NCBI RefSeq assembly: GCF_050379415.1
Contig: NZ_JBNRLS010000001.1
Coordinates: 248,001 to 312,000 of the forward strand
Source of the DNA: Marinobacter sp050379415
Lineage (GTDB): Bacteria; Pseudomonadota; Gammaproteobacteria; Pseudomonadales; Oleiphilaceae
Length of the DNA stretch: 64,000 bases
Reading direction: 5' to 3'
The position numbers were made by a program, and so were the translations under genes. The notes under the pieces were generated by a model. The model made no database searches and was not told where the DNA came from. It saw nothing but the letters and a program-made list of their open reading frames with translations. Below, piece after piece: positions 1 through 8,415 of this stretch (position 1 is its first letter; the number at the start of each line of letters is the position of its first letter).

Positions 1-677
1 TCAGCCACCCGGACCAGCTGCACCGGATCGGCTGCCAGTTTCACTGGCACAACCGGGACTATTCCGGGTTTGACGACTTCCTGGCCGAGCTCACCTCCCG
101 CAAACGCAAATCCATTCGCAGGGAGCGGCGCCAGGTCACCGAACAGGGCATCCGCTTCGAACGATTTTCAGGAACCGACATTCCCGACCATGTGCTGTCC
201 GCCTTCCACGTCTTCTACCAGGCCACCTACCTCAAACGTGGCCAGCGCCCGTATCTGAACAAAACCTTCTTCACCCTGCTGCGCGAGCGCCTGCCGGAAC
301 ATCTGCACATCATCATGGCGGTTCGGGAAGGCCAGATGATCGCCGGCGCACTGTTCCTCAGTGGCGCGGACACCCTGTACGGCCGCTACTGGGGCTGCCT
401 GGACGAGTACAACCACCTGCATTTTGAAACCTGCTACTACCAGGGCATCGAGCTGGCCATAGAGCTCGAACTCAGTCACTTTGATGCCGGTGCCCAGGGC
501 GAGCACAAGCTGGTACGCGGGTTTGAGCCAACGCTGACCCACTCCTGGCATGGCATTGCCCACCCGGGTTTTCGCGAGGCCATCCGGGAATTTACCGAAG
601 ACGAAGCTGTCCAGGTCGAAGCCTATTCCAAGGAGGCACAAACCCTGCTGCCCTATCGCCAACAGGACGTGAATTAA
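1..677 (+). CDS. FemAB-like GNAT acyltransferase, C-terminal part
   Basis: This gene enters from the left edge and is open from base 3 to the TAA at 675-677, so about 224 C-terminal residues are visible. The sequence matches the DUF482/FemAB-like (PF04339) branch of the GNAT fold. Typical features are the basic stretch RKRKSIRRER near the start, a F-Y-x-x-T-Y-x-K-R motif (FYQATYLKRG), a strand with GALFL, and the ending segment GEHKLVRGFEPT-x-THSWHG. Family members are predicted to transfer acyl or aminoacyl groups, some in cell-wall metabolism; the substrate is unknown. The start codon and first part of the protein lie outside the window. The family call is firm; the precise role is not. Confidence 0.85.
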   Translation, partial: SHPDQLHRIGCQFHWHNRDYSGFDDFLAELTSRKRKSIRRERRQVTEQGIRFERFSGTDIPDHVLSAFHVFYQATYLKRGQRPYLNKTFFTLLRERLPEHLHIIMAVREGQMIAGALFLSGADTLYGRYWGCLDEYNHLHFETCYYQGIELAIELELSHFDAGAQGEHKLVRGFEPTLTHSWHGIAHPGFREAIREFTEDEAVQVEAYSKEAQTLLPYRQQDVN

Positions 678-732
678 CTTCTATACTGGTGTGAACCAAA
701 TCAACTTTCGGCTCTGAACGGGATGCACTGCC

Positions 733-1395
733 ATGATTAGTGAGCTCCTGCCTGAGATTCTCTTTTCGGAAAGCAGCCTGATGATTATCGCCGTGGCCGC
801 TCTGGTGATTGCGGTTATCGCGGCATTCCAGGCGGGCCGGATCAGGAGTGCCTACCAGGACAGGGTGGAATTGCTGGAAGAGAAAACCTCCACGCTTTGG
901 CGGGAAGTGGACGAGCTGAGGGTGACCGGTTTCGACGGGGAGCCGCCAGTGCTGACCGAAAACTCCGAAGCCCCGAACAGCGACGCACGGTACCGGACCG
1001 AGAAAGCGGCTTATGACAGGCTCTGGCCTCAGGTGTGGCAGCTGTATGACCGTGTGGGCGCCTTCCTGCGAGCGGTGGAAGCCGGAGACCCGCCGGGTGA
1101 GCTACGGCTTGATGCCCGAAACGCAGCCCTGGATGCCCGGGCCCGACTCAACAACAACCGGCCCTTCTGCTGCGATACCGCCGAACACCTGATCACCCAG
1201 CTGATCGATGTGGAGATCAAGGCCCACCTGACAGCCTGCCAGTATCTTGACGAACTGAAGGATGCGGGTGGCCACCTGTCCGACCACGACCACCGCGTTA
1301 TGAGGGACAAATGCAGCGCCCTCCATGACCACGAGGCAAGGGAACTGATCAGCCAGCTGGTGCAGGTGATCCGAAAACGAACTCTGAGTAAGTGA
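733..1395 (+). CDS. membrane-anchored coiled-coil protein, unknown function
   Basis: A 220-residue protein I do not recognise. Residues about 15-34 form one strongly hydrophobic helix (LMIIAVAALVIAVIAAF). It is followed by a charged stretch with heptad-like spacing (about 42-65, RVELLEEKTSTLWREVDELR), which suggests a short coiled coil. The remainder is helical and charged, with a Cys-Cys pair (FCCDTAEHL) and a His/Asp-rich patch (GGHLSDHDHRVMRDKC). This layout suggests an inner-membrane anchored protein with a cytoplasmic helical domain. The ribosome binding site before the ATG is weak. It follows the acyltransferase by 55 bases on the same strand and may be co-transcribed. It ends 14 bases before the convergent NAD salvage gene. 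Confidence 0.75.
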   Translation: MISELLPEILFSESSLMIIAVAALVIAVIAAFQAGRIRSAYQDRVELLEEKTSTLWREVDELRVTGFDGEPPVLTENSEAPNSDARYRTEKAAYDRLWPQVWQLYDRVGAFLRAVEAGDPPGELRLDARNAALDARARLNNNRPFCCDTAEHLITQLIDVEIKAHLTACQYLDELKDAGGHLSDHDHRVMRDKCSALHDHEARELISQLVQVIRKRTLSK

Positions 1396-1409
1396 CCGTC
1401 ACCGTGTGG

Positions 1410-2747
1410 TCAGGTGGAAACCCTGGCAAGCGTTTCCGCCTGGAGCTGTTTCAGTTTCTCACTGATGGTCACTGCGAGCGACTCACACGGTTCAATCGCC
1501 CGCAGACGCTCCGGAAGAGCCTTTAGCAGGGCCCCGGCCTGCAGGACCTGCTGGTCAAGCGGAGCAATGGCCCCCTCGACAGTCCGCCCGTCCTCCATAA
1601 CAACGTCCAGCAAGGGCTGACCCTCGAATTGCTCATGGCAGAGCGCCACAATATCGCCGGTGGCCTGCCCGCGGCTATCGAACTGTCGGAAAACCTGCTT
1701 GGGGCCGGGATAGGAAACCTTGCCCGATGAGCTTTTCATCTTCGGTTCCCCGGCGTATTGCGTGAGTTTGTAGGCCAGCTCCAGGGAGGGGGAATCCACC
1801 GCGACGCCGATAGAAGTGCCAACGCCGAAGGCGTCAATGGGCGCGCCCTCTTCCAGCAACCGGGCGATACCGTACTCGTCGAGGCCACCACTGGCGACAA
1901 TCTTGATGTCCTGATAGCCGGCGTCGTCCAGGATTTTGCGGCAGTCCTTCGCTTCGGCACCCAGGTCCCCGGAGTCCAGCCGGATCGCTCCGACGCGGGC
2001 ATCGGGATCACTCTTCAGCCATTCCACGATACGCCGGACCGCCCGCCGGCTGTCATAGGTATCCACCAGCAACGTTGTGCCCGGGTAAAGCCTGGCATAG
2101 ACCTTGAAGGCCTCCAGCTCCCGGGGGTAGGCCTGCACAAAGCTGTGGGCCATGGTACCGGTTACTTCCAGGCCGAAATCCAGGCCTGCCAGGACATTGC
2201 TGGTGGCCGACAGCCCCGCCAGGCGATAGGCCCGGACGCTCCGGTGTCCCGCGTCCACCCCGTGCATCCGCCGCAACCCGAAGTCCGCCACCGAGCGGCC
2301 CTGAGCGGCCAGCGCCACCCGGACCGCCTTGGATGCCAGTACAGACTCCAGATGTACATAGTTCATCACCAGGCTCTCCAGCAGTTGTGCCTCGGCAATG
2401 GGGGCCTCGATTTCAAGCAGCGGTTCCTGAGGGAACACCGGTGTGCCCTCGGGCACTGCACGCACGGAGCCACTGAAGCGGAAGCCCCTCAACCATTCCA
2501 GAAAACCTTCCTGGAACCGGTTCAACGCTCTTAGACGGGCGATGTGCTCATCCGTGAACCGGAGGTTTTCCAGCACCTCGCAGATATTCCGCTGGCCACA
2601 GGCGAGCACAAAATTACGGTGTTCGGGCATGTCCCGGAAAAACAGGCTGAAGACGGCCCGTTCCTGCATGCCTTCGGACCAATAGGCCTGGGCCATGGCC
2701 AGCTCGTAGAGATCAACCAGCAGGGGCAGATCCTGTTCCCGAATCAA
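1410..2747 (-). CDS. pncB: nicotinate phosphoribosyltransferase
   Basis: Converts nicotinate and PRPP to nicotinate mononucleotide in the Preiss-Handler route of NAD salvage. Diagnostic motifs are the N-terminal LVDLYELAMAQAYW, a central FGLRRMHGVDAGHR, VTGTMAHSFVQAYP, RLDSGDLGAEAK and a Gly-rich FGVGTSIGVA near the phosphate site. I place the start at a TTG (2747-2745) because a full AGGAGG sits 7 bases upstream. The in-frame ATG at 2768 overlaps the stop of the nicotinamidase gene as ATGA but has no ribosome binding site. With the TTG start the protein has 445 residues, a normal family length. The gene directly follows nicotinamidase, its pathway predecessor, so translational coupling is likely. 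The ATG cannot be excluded. Confidence 0.93.
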   Translation of the reverse strand: MIREQDLPLLVDLYELAMAQAYWSEGMQERAVFSLFFRDMPEHRNFVLACGQRNICEVLENLRFTDEHIARLRALNRFQEGFLEWLRGFRFSGSVRAVPEGTPVFPQEPLLEIEAPIAEAQLLESLVMNYVHLESVLASKAVRVALAAQGRSVADFGLRRMHGVDAGHRSVRAYRLAGLSATSNVLAGLDFGLEVTGTMAHSFVQAYPRELEAFKVYARLYPGTTLLVDTYDSRRAVRRIVEWLKSDPDARVGAIRLDSGDLGAEAKDCRKILDDAGYQDIKIVASGGLDEYGIARLLEEGAPIDAFGVGTSIGVAVDSPSLELAYKLTQYAGEPKMKSSSGKVSYPGPKQVFRQFDSRGQATGDIVALCHEQFEGQPLLDVVMEDGRTVEGAIAPLDQQVLQAGALLKALPERLRAIEPCESLAVTISEKLKQLQAETLARVST

Positions 2748-2764
2748 GGAGTGGCCTCCTGGTG

Positions 2765-3313
2765 TCATGAAATGGTTGCGCCGGCGGCCCGCAGTTCGTC
2801 CAGCACCTCCGGCGCCTTCTTTTGATCCACTGCCTTGCAACCGTCGCTGACCAGCTCCACCCGGAAGCCATGCTTCAGGGCATCCAGCACGGTTGCCCGG
2901 ACGCACACATCCAGGGCCAGGCCCGCGATGCGCAGAGTCGTTATATCATAGCGCCGGAGGAAGCTCTCAAGCTGGGTTCCGTCAAAGGCGGAGTAGGCAT
3001 CGGTATCAAATGCCGTGCCCTTGCTGACCCGCACCGCGGTGTCCGGCAGCGCCATGTCCGGATGGAAGGCCGCACCCCGGGTGTCCTGTATGCAGTGTGG
3101 AGGCCAGGGCCCGCCGCGGGCCTGGAAACTGCCATGGTCCACCGTATGCCAGTCCCGGCTGGCAATGATCAGCTGGCGGCCCTGTTCCGCCTCCGAGATC
3201 ATCCGGTTGACCACCGGGAGGATGTGACTGGCGCCCTCTACGGCCAGTGAACCGCCTTCACAGAAGTCATTCTGGATATCCACTAACAACAGGGCTGTGT
3301 TTTCAGTGGTCAT
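2765..3313 (-). CDS. pncA: nicotinamidase
   Basis: Isochorismatase-fold hydrolase that deamidates nicotinamide to nicotinate, the substrate of the next gene. With the ATG at 3313 the catalytic triad is Asp12 (VDIQNDF), Lys98 (RVSKGT) and Cys137 (GLALDVCV). The metal ligands are Asp54 and His56 (SRDWH) and His73. The ATG at 3313 is preferred over a GTG nine bases upstream because AGGAGG lies about 8 bases before the ATG, whereas it overlaps the GTG. Length is 182 residues, slightly short of the E. coli enzyme. The stop overlaps the possible ATG of pncB by four bases, and the pair forms a two-gene operon. The triad makes nicotinamidase much more likely than an isochorismatase. Confidence 0.93.
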   Translation of the reverse strand: MTTENTALLLVDIQNDFCEGGSLAVEGASHILPVVNRMISEAEQGRQLIIASRDWHTVDHGSFQARGGPWPPHCIQDTRGAAFHPDMALPDTAVRVSKGTAFDTDAYSAFDGTQLESFLRRYDITTLRIAGLALDVCVRATVLDALKHGFRVELVSDGCKAVDQKKAPEVLDELRAAGATIS

Positions 3314-3368
3314 ATCACTCACCTCCTGCCACGCTCACCGGAGTGTTTACGGGCAATTCAGGAAGGGC

Positions 3369-3584
3369 TCAGCTCCCGGCAATCCGGAAGCCGATCCTCA
3401 GCGCCACCTGGTAATGGCCGACCTTCCCGTCCACGATGTGGCCACGGGTTTCAGTCACCTCGAACCACTCCATGTTGCGAATGCTCTTGCCGCACTCGGC
3501 CAGGGCATTCTCGATCGCATCCTCGATACTTTTCTTCGAGGAGCCGACTATTTCCACTTTTTTGTAGACATGGTGATCGGACAT
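3369..3584 (-). CDS. dodecin family flavin-binding protein
   Basis: A 71-residue protein with the full dodecin signature. It opens with VYKKVEIVGSS, then has a helix rich in Ala/Glu (SIEDAIENALAEC) and a central Trp in MEWFEVTETRG, the residue that stacks on the isoalloxazine ring. It ends in the strand YQVALRIGFRI. Dodecins assemble as dodecameric shells that store or buffer riboflavin or FMN in the cytoplasm. The start ATG has GGGAG about 8 bases upstream. It lies on the same strand as the pncA-pncB pair, 55 bases before pncA, and could share its promoter. Confidence 0.95.
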   Translation of the reverse strand: MSDHHVYKKVEIVGSSKKSIEDAIENALAECGKSIRNMEWFEVTETRGHIVDGKVGHYQVALRIGFRIAGS

Positions 3585-3670
3585 TGGCTATCTCCCAGTA
3601 CATAAACGTTGTACTTTGAGATTAGAAGACAAGCCCGTGGCCAGCAAATGACGGCCGGAGACTACCGCCT

Positions 3671-4507
3671 ATGAGAAAACTGAAACACAGCGCGGCCTGG
3701 ATTTTCGCCAGCCTGCTGACCTTGCTGGCAGGACCGGTGCTGATGGCGGCGAGCGAAACGCTGCAGGGCGCGGAAAGCTGGCAGACCGCCAGCCGGGACA
3801 GCGCCAATATCGCCCCGAGACCCGAGCAGTACGAGGGCGCGATCGTCCAGGTGTACGGTGCCCGTGCCTGGAGCTGGAGGGGTTATTTTTCGGTGCACAC
3901 CTGGATCGCGACCAAGGAAGCCGGTGCCAGCCAGTACCGGGTTCATGAAGTCACCGGCTGGCGCCGGTACGTGGTGAACTCGCGCCCGTCCCTGCCCGAC
4001 CGGCGGTGGTACGGGGCGGAACCGACGCTCTACGCCGATATCCGGGGCGAACAGGCGGCTGCGCTGATTCCGCAGATCTACCAGGCCGTCGAGGACTACC
4101 CGTACCCCACCGAGTATGCGGCCTGGCCGGGGCCGAACAGCAATACCTTTACGGCCTGGGTGATCCGACAGGTGCAGGGGCTGGAGGTCGCGCTGCCCAA
4201 CCATGCCATTGGCAAGGACTACCTGGGTAACGGTGTCGTGGCGGAGGTCCCCGGCGGTGCCGGCTACCAGTTTTCCCTGGGCGGCTACTTTGGCGTGCTG
4301 GCAGGCGTCCGCGAGGGACTGGAGCTGAACGTATTCGGCCTGTCCCTCGGCATTAATCCGCTTGCCCTCGGCATCAAGTTACCGGGGATCGGAGAGCTGG
4401 CCCTGAGGAACCCGAATCCCATGGCGACCGTGGAATCAGAACAGGTAGCGGACCAGGGCAGCGGAAGCGATACCGGCAGCGATGGCGGGCAGGGGCTTCT
4501 GGAGTAA
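3671..4507 (+). CDS. DUF3750 family protein
   Basis: A 278-residue protein with an N-terminal signal-like segment (KHSAAWIFASLLTLLAGPVLMAAS). The body contains the DUF3750 hallmarks: VQVYGARAWSWRGYFSVHTW, YRVHEVTGWRR, GPNSNTFTAWV and ALPNHAIGKDY. The function of the family is not known; the conserved His, Asn and Thr residues look like a hydrolase-type site, which is only inference. The C-terminal 28 residues are Gly/Ser/Asp-rich and lie over the 3' end of the convergent azlD gene, overlapping it by 72 bases. The tail is hydrophilic and low in complexity and is probably not part of the folded domain. Confidence 0.85.
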   Translation: MRKLKHSAAWIFASLLTLLAGPVLMAASETLQGAESWQTASRDSANIAPRPEQYEGAIVQVYGARAWSWRGYFSVHTWIATKEAGASQYRVHEVTGWRRYVVNSRPSLPDRRWYGAEPTLYADIRGEQAAALIPQIYQAVEDYPYPTEYAAWPGPNSNTFTAWVIRQVQGLEVALPNHAIGKDYLGNGVVAEVPGGAGYQFSLGGYFGVLAGVREGLELNVFGLSLGINPLALGIKLPGIGELALRNPNPMATVESEQVADQGSGSDTGSDGGQGLLE

Positions 4508-4747
4508 CAGCATGGTGACGGCGGTCACCGAGAGCGCCGCGATCGCCCCGGCATCGCCGCTGAAGGCCATGGGGACAATGATCGCAATCAGCACCGAGCT
4601 TGCCATGGTGTTGATGAAGCTCTCGATCCGCGGGCTGATACGCACGAAGGACATGGCAAAGACGCCGCCAAACCGGGTCACCAGGGTGACCACCGTCATG
4701 ATGGCAATCAACAGCACCACGCCCAGTTCTGTTGCGGTAATAGTCAT
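4436..4747 (-). CDS. azlD: AzlD family branched-chain amino acid export subunit
   Basis: A 103-residue, almost wholly hydrophobic protein with three to four membrane helices. It carries AzlD features: the TRFGGVFAM motif in the first loop, SFINTMASSVLIAIIVPMAF, and a C-terminal Ala/Leu-rich helix. It partners with the larger AzlC subunit to export branched-chain amino acids or analogues across the inner membrane. Its ATG overlaps the stop of azlC (ATGA), so the two are translationally coupled. The last 24 codons lie antisense to the end of the DUF3750 gene. Confidence 0.9.
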   Translation of the reverse strand: MTITATELGVVLLIAIMTVVTLVTRFGGVFAMSFVRISPRIESFINTMASSVLIAIIVPMAFSGDAGAIAALSVTAVTMLLLQKPLPAIAAGIASAALVRYLF

Positions 4748-5484
4748 GAGTGTTCTGCCTCCTGTGACGCCTGCCCGGTGGGTTTCTTGTCAAGCCAGAA
4801 ATAACCGATGAGCCCCCCTGCCAGGGCTCCGGTCACCACATGGGTATTCGGGGGCAACCATTTCCAGGCGGCCAGCGAAGCGGCCGCAGCCACGGCCCAG
4901 GACACGAGAACCCGGGGAGATTTCTTTCCTCCCAGCGCCATCGACAACAGGAAACAGCCGAGCACCATGTCCAACCCCAGGTTCTTGGGGTTCTGCAGCA
5001 GCCCCCCGAAATAAACACCCAGCCAGGTACCGAAAATCCAGGCCAGCCAGAGTACCAGCCCGCCACCGAGGATGACCTCCAGGTTACGGCGGCCACTCTG
5101 GTATTCCTGGGCCGAGACCGCCCAGTTGGCGTCGGTCAGCAACAGCAGAAGGCTGTAGCGTTTACCCGGTGACACGTCCTTCAGCATGGGATAGAGCGAT
5201 GCGCCCATCAGCAGGTGACGGGAGTTGATGGCGAACACAACGGCAATCAGGGGCAGAACCGGTACCTCCCCGCCCCATAACTCGAGCGCGGCAAACTGGG
5301 AGGCGCCGGCGAACACCGTGGTACTCATCAGGATGGCTTCCAGCGGCGCCAGACCAGACTGGATGGCCGCCAGTCCGAAGGCAGTACCAAACGCCACCAC
5401 GAACAACGAGATGGGGAAAAGGCGAACGAACTCCGCACGCACCTTCCGGGGCTGGAGCTGATAAGGATATGAATGGTTAGGCAT
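4744..5484 (-). CDS. azlC: AzlC family branched-chain amino acid exporter
   Basis: A 246-residue integral membrane protein with the AzlC signature: the FGLAAIQSGLAPLEAILMS segment, FAGASQFAALELWGG, FAINSRHLLMGASLYP and LLLTDANWAVS. It forms the exporter with AzlD, encoded immediately downstream. It is divergent from a leucine dehydrogenase gene across a 316-base intergenic region holding a palindrome of the LiuR type, so export and catabolism of branched-chain amino acids may be regulated together. The ribosome binding site before the ATG at 5484 is weak. An internal start a few codons on is possible, because the first 15 residues precede the conserved part. Confidence 0.92.
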   Translation of the reverse strand: MPNHSYPYQLQPRKVRAEFVRLFPISLFVVAFGTAFGLAAIQSGLAPLEAILMSTTVFAGASQFAALELWGGEVPVLPLIAVVFAINSRHLLMGASLYPMLKDVSPGKRYSLLLLLTDANWAVSAQEYQSGRRNLEVILGGGLVLWLAWIFGTWLGVYFGGLLQNPKNLGLDMVLGCFLLSMALGGKKSPRVLVSWAVAAAASLAAWKWLPPNTHVVTGALAGGLIGYFWLDKKPTGQASQEAEHS

Positions 5485-5800
5485 CGAAGAAAGCTAAGGC
5501 GGAAACCATACAATTCGAATAGGTAGAAACCACTACTCCTCCTGAAAATTTTCAACGACTCAAATAGTTGGATGAGAAACTCAGATAATCTGCAGGATAA
5601 TCGTGAGCGGGCTGACAAATTAAACGTTGACGTTAACGTAAATCAAGGCTAGGTTCTTTTCTGTCCGGCCCCACAAGGGCACGCCCGACACAATCCATCG
5701 GGCATGGGCACATGAAATCAAAGGTCCGGCCACAAGCCGGGATGACAAAAACAAGACAGACCTACCGCCGCGATCCGGCCAGGTGGGAGAGGATTTCGTC
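5485..5800. promoter_or_regulatory. azlC / leucine dehydrogenase divergent intergenic region
   Basis: A 316-base stretch without a convincing gene; small reading frames crossing it have no ribosome binding site or recognisable product. It is more AT-rich than its surroundings between about 5485 and 5660, as expected for promoters on both sides. It contains the palindrome described separately at 5627-5642. The leucine dehydrogenase ribosome binding site (GGAGAGGA) lies at 5786-5793. Confidence 0.6.
5627..5642. promoter_or_regulatory. LiuR-like palindromic operator
   Basis: The 16-mer TTGACGTTAACGTAAA has a perfect 10-base core palindrome, ACGTTAACGT (5630-5639), with near-symmetric flanks. 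This resembles the published LiuR (MerR family) motif, which controls leucine and isovalerate degradation genes in proteobacteria. Its place between azlCD and a leucine dehydrogenase gene fits that role. The identity of the regulator is an inference, since no liuR gene is in the window. Confidence 0.55.
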
Positions 5801-6901
5801 ATGAACGTGTTTACCCATCCGGAGTTCGATAACCACGAACACCTGTCCTTTTTCTGTGATCCGGAAACCGGACTCAAAGCCATCATCGCCATCCACAATA
5901 CCTCCCGGGGCCCTGCCCTCGGCGGCTGCCGAATGTTTCCCTATGCCACGGACGAAGAAGCCCTTCGCGACGTGCTTCGCCTGTCCCGCGGCATGACCTA
6001 CAAGTCGGCCCTGGCCAACCTGGACCTGGGCGGCGGCAAGTCAGTGATAATCGGCGATCCGCGCAAGCACAAGACCGAGGCGCTGATGGAGGCCATGGGC
6101 CGGCATCTGGAGAGTCTGGGTGGCCAGTACATCGCCGCCGAGGACTCCGGCACCAGCGTACCCGACCTGAAAGTGATGGGGCGCCACACCAGGCATGTCG
6201 CCGGCATTGCCACCCGCACCGGGTTTGACGGCAATCCCAGTAACGGCGACCCCTCCCCCGCCACCGCCTATGGCACCTTTACCGGCCTCAAGGCCGCGGT
6301 CCGGCACAAGTTGGGGCAGGACGAACTCACTGGCCTGAAGGTCGCCATCCAGGGTATCGGCAACGTTGGTTTCCGCCTGGCCAGGCACCTTAAGGAAGCC
6401 GGCGCCGAGCTCTGGGTCTACGACATCCACGAGGACAACATGCGCCGTGCGGTGGATCAGCTGGGGGCAAAACCCGCCACCGCAGAGGATATCCTGTTCC
6501 TGCCCGTGGACGTGATCGCTCCCTGTGCCATGGGTGCGGTTCTGAATGATCACAGCATTCCCGAGATCCGGGCCAGCGTCATCGCCGGGGCCGCCAACAA
6601 CCTGCTGGACCGCCCCAAGCACGATGCCATGCTTAAAGAGCGCGGCATTCTCTATGCACCGGATTTCGCGATCAACGCCGGCGGCATCATCGACGTATTC
6701 TACGAGCGCACCGGCGCCACCCCCGAGAAAGTCCGCGCCCACGTGGACACTATCGGAGACACCCTGACCGAAATCTTCAACCGCTCCGACCGTTCCGGCC
6801 TTCCCACCGGGGAAATCGCCAATGAACTGGCTGAAGAGCGGTTCCGCAAACATACCGCGGGTGCCGGGCTGGCGCCTTCGCGGTTGGCTCGCACCGGTTG
6901 A
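5801..6901 (+). CDS. leucine dehydrogenase (Glu/Leu/Phe/Val dehydrogenase family)
   Basis: NAD-dependent oxidative deaminase that converts leucine, and probably valine and isoleucine, to 2-oxo acids. The ATG at 5801 is chosen over a GTG 18 bases upstream because GGAGAGGA ends 7 bases before it. With this start, Lys68 (MTYKSALANL) and catalytic Lys80 (LGGGKSVIIGDP) fall at the same numbers as in Lysinibacillus leucine dehydrogenase. Other motifs are EDSGTSVPDL, GDPSPATAYG and the Rossmann fingerprint GIGNVGFRLA. Length is 366 residues. Phenylalanine or valine as main substrate cannot be excluded by sequence alone. It stands alone, followed by a likely terminator and then an NSS symporter gene. 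Confidence 0.92.
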   Translation: MNVFTHPEFDNHEHLSFFCDPETGLKAIIAIHNTSRGPALGGCRMFPYATDEEALRDVLRLSRGMTYKSALANLDLGGGKSVIIGDPRKHKTEALMEAMGRHLESLGGQYIAAEDSGTSVPDLKVMGRHTRHVAGIATRTGFDGNPSNGDPSPATAYGTFTGLKAAVRHKLGQDELTGLKVAIQGIGNVGFRLARHLKEAGAELWVYDIHEDNMRRAVDQLGAKPATAEDILFLPVDVIAPCAMGAVLNDHSIPEIRASVIAGAANNLLDRPKHDAMLKERGILYAPDFAINAGGIIDVFYERTGATPEKVRAHVDTIGDTLTEIFNRSDRSGLPTGEIANELAEERFRKHTAGAGLAPSRLARTG

Positions 6902-6929
6902 CCTGACACCGGTGCCATCCCCCTTGGGG

Positions 6930-6958
6930 GCCGCAGGCTTCTGCGGCTCTCCTTTTTC
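6930..6958 (+). terminator. probable intrinsic terminator after leucine dehydrogenase
   Basis: A 7-bp GC stem (GCCGCAG / CTGCGGC) with a 4-base loop is followed by TCTCCTTTTTC. The position, 29 bases after the stop codon, fits a Rho-independent terminator. The T-run is interrupted by two C residues, so termination may be partial. Confidence 0.6.
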
Positions 6959-6994
6959 GCCCTGACACAAAAACAAGTACCACAGGAGATAGTC

Positions 6995-8407
6995 ATGTCT
7001 GTCACTTCATCAGGATCGGCCACCTATTCGGAGGCCCTTGAGGGTTCCAACGCCAAGCGCGGGCTCTGGTCATCCAGGCTCGCCTTCATCCTGGCGGCAA
7101 CCGGGTCGGCCGTCGGCCTGGGCAATATCTGGAAGTTTCCCTACATCACTGGCGAGAACGGCGGCGGCGCTTTCGTGATCATGTACCTGGCATGTATTGC
7201 CGTCGTGGGCATTCCCATCATGATGGCCGAGGTCATGATCGGCCGGCGCGGTGGCCGCAGCCCGGTCAACAGCCTGCACCTGATTGCCCAGCGCGACAAG
7301 CTTCATCCGGCCTGGAAACTGGTGGGTGCCGTCGGCGTCCTGGCGGGCTTCCTGATCCTGTCCTTCTACTCGGTGATTGGCGGCTGGGCGGTCTCCTATG
7401 TCGGCACCGCCGCCAGCGGCCAGCTTGCCGGCCAGTCGGCGGATGCCATTGGCGCGATCTTTTCCGGCCTGCTGAGCGACCCGCTTACCCTGCTGTTGTG
7501 GCACACCGTGTTCATGGCGCTGGTCATGGTAGTGGTCGCCCGTGGCGTTCGCTCCGGTCTCGAGCGCGCTGTCAGCATCCTGATGCCCGGCCTGTTCATC
7601 CTGCTGTTGATCGTGGTGGGTTATGCCATGACCTCCGGCTCCTTCGGCAAGGCGGTGACCTTCCTGTTCCAGCCGGACTTTTCCAAACTGACCACCTCCG
7701 GCGTGCTGGTAGCCCTTGGCCACGCGTTCTTCACCCTGAGTCTCGGCATGGCGGTCATGATGGCCTACGGCTCCTACCTGCCCAAGAAAATCTCCATCGC
7801 CAAGACGTCTATCACGGTATCCATCATCGATACCGGCGTGGCGCTGCTGGCCGGCCTGGCCATTTTCCCGGTGGTGTTCGCCAATGGCCTCGAGCCTGGT
7901 GCCGGCCCCGGCCTGATCTTCCAGACCCTGCCACTGGCCTTCGGCCAGATGCCCATGGGCAGCTTTTTCGGCACCCTCTTTTTCGTACTGCTGATCTTCG
8001 CTGCCTGGACCTCCGGCATCTCCCTGCTGGAGCCGATCGTGGAGTGGCTGGAAGAGCAAAAAGGCATGAACCGCACAGTGAGCACCCTGGGTGCCGGCAT
8101 GGTGTGCTGGGCACTGGGTATTGCCTCTATCCTGTCCCTGAACCTCTGGTCGGACGTGGCGCCACTGAGCTTCATTCCGATGCTGGAAGGCAAGACCATC
8201 TTCGACCTGCTGGACTTCTTCACCGCCAACATCCTGCTGCCACTCGGCGGCCTGCTCGTGGCCCTGTTCGCCGGCTGGGTGATGTCGAAGGAGGCCATGA
8301 AGAACGAACTGTCACTCTCGGCACCAGCGTTCAACCTCTGGTTCGGTACCCTTCGCTTCGTCACTCCGGTGGCCGTTGCCATTGTGTTCATCTACAACCT
8401 GATCTGA
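6995..8407 (+). CDS. sodium-dependent neurotransmitter:sodium symporter family transporter
   Basis: A 470-residue NSS (SNF) transporter that would import an amino acid with Na+. The signature first helix is complete: FILAATGSAVGLGNIWKFPY, followed by NGGGAFVIMYL. Later features are the helix 6 segment ALGHAFFTLSLGMAVMMAYGSY and the helix 8 segment FAAWTSGISLLEPIVEW. Around eleven to twelve membrane helices can be counted. The start ATG has AGGAGA 6 bases upstream. Substrate is unknown, though proximity to leucine dehydrogenase suggests a hydrophobic amino acid. No companion MetS-type small subunit gene follows it. Confidence 0.93.
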   Translation: MSVTSSGSATYSEALEGSNAKRGLWSSRLAFILAATGSAVGLGNIWKFPYITGENGGGAFVIMYLACIAVVGIPIMMAEVMIGRRGGRSPVNSLHLIAQRDKLHPAWKLVGAVGVLAGFLILSFYSVIGGWAVSYVGTAASGQLAGQSADAIGAIFSGLLSDPLTLLLWHTVFMALVMVVVARGVRSGLERAVSILMPGLFILLLIVVGYAMTSGSFGKAVTFLFQPDFSKLTTSGVLVALGHAFFTLSLGMAVMMAYGSYLPKKISIAKTSITVSIIDTGVALLAGLAIFPVVFANGLEPGAGPGLIFQTLPLAFGQMPMGSFFGTLFFVLLIFAAWTSGISLLEPIVEWLEEQKGMNRTVSTLGAGMVCWALGIASILSLNLWSDVAPLSFIPMLEGKTIFDLLDFFTANILLPLGGLLVALFAGWVMSKEAMKNELSLSAPAFNLWFGTLRFVTPVAVAIVFIYNLI

Positions 8408-8415
8408 CAAACTTC

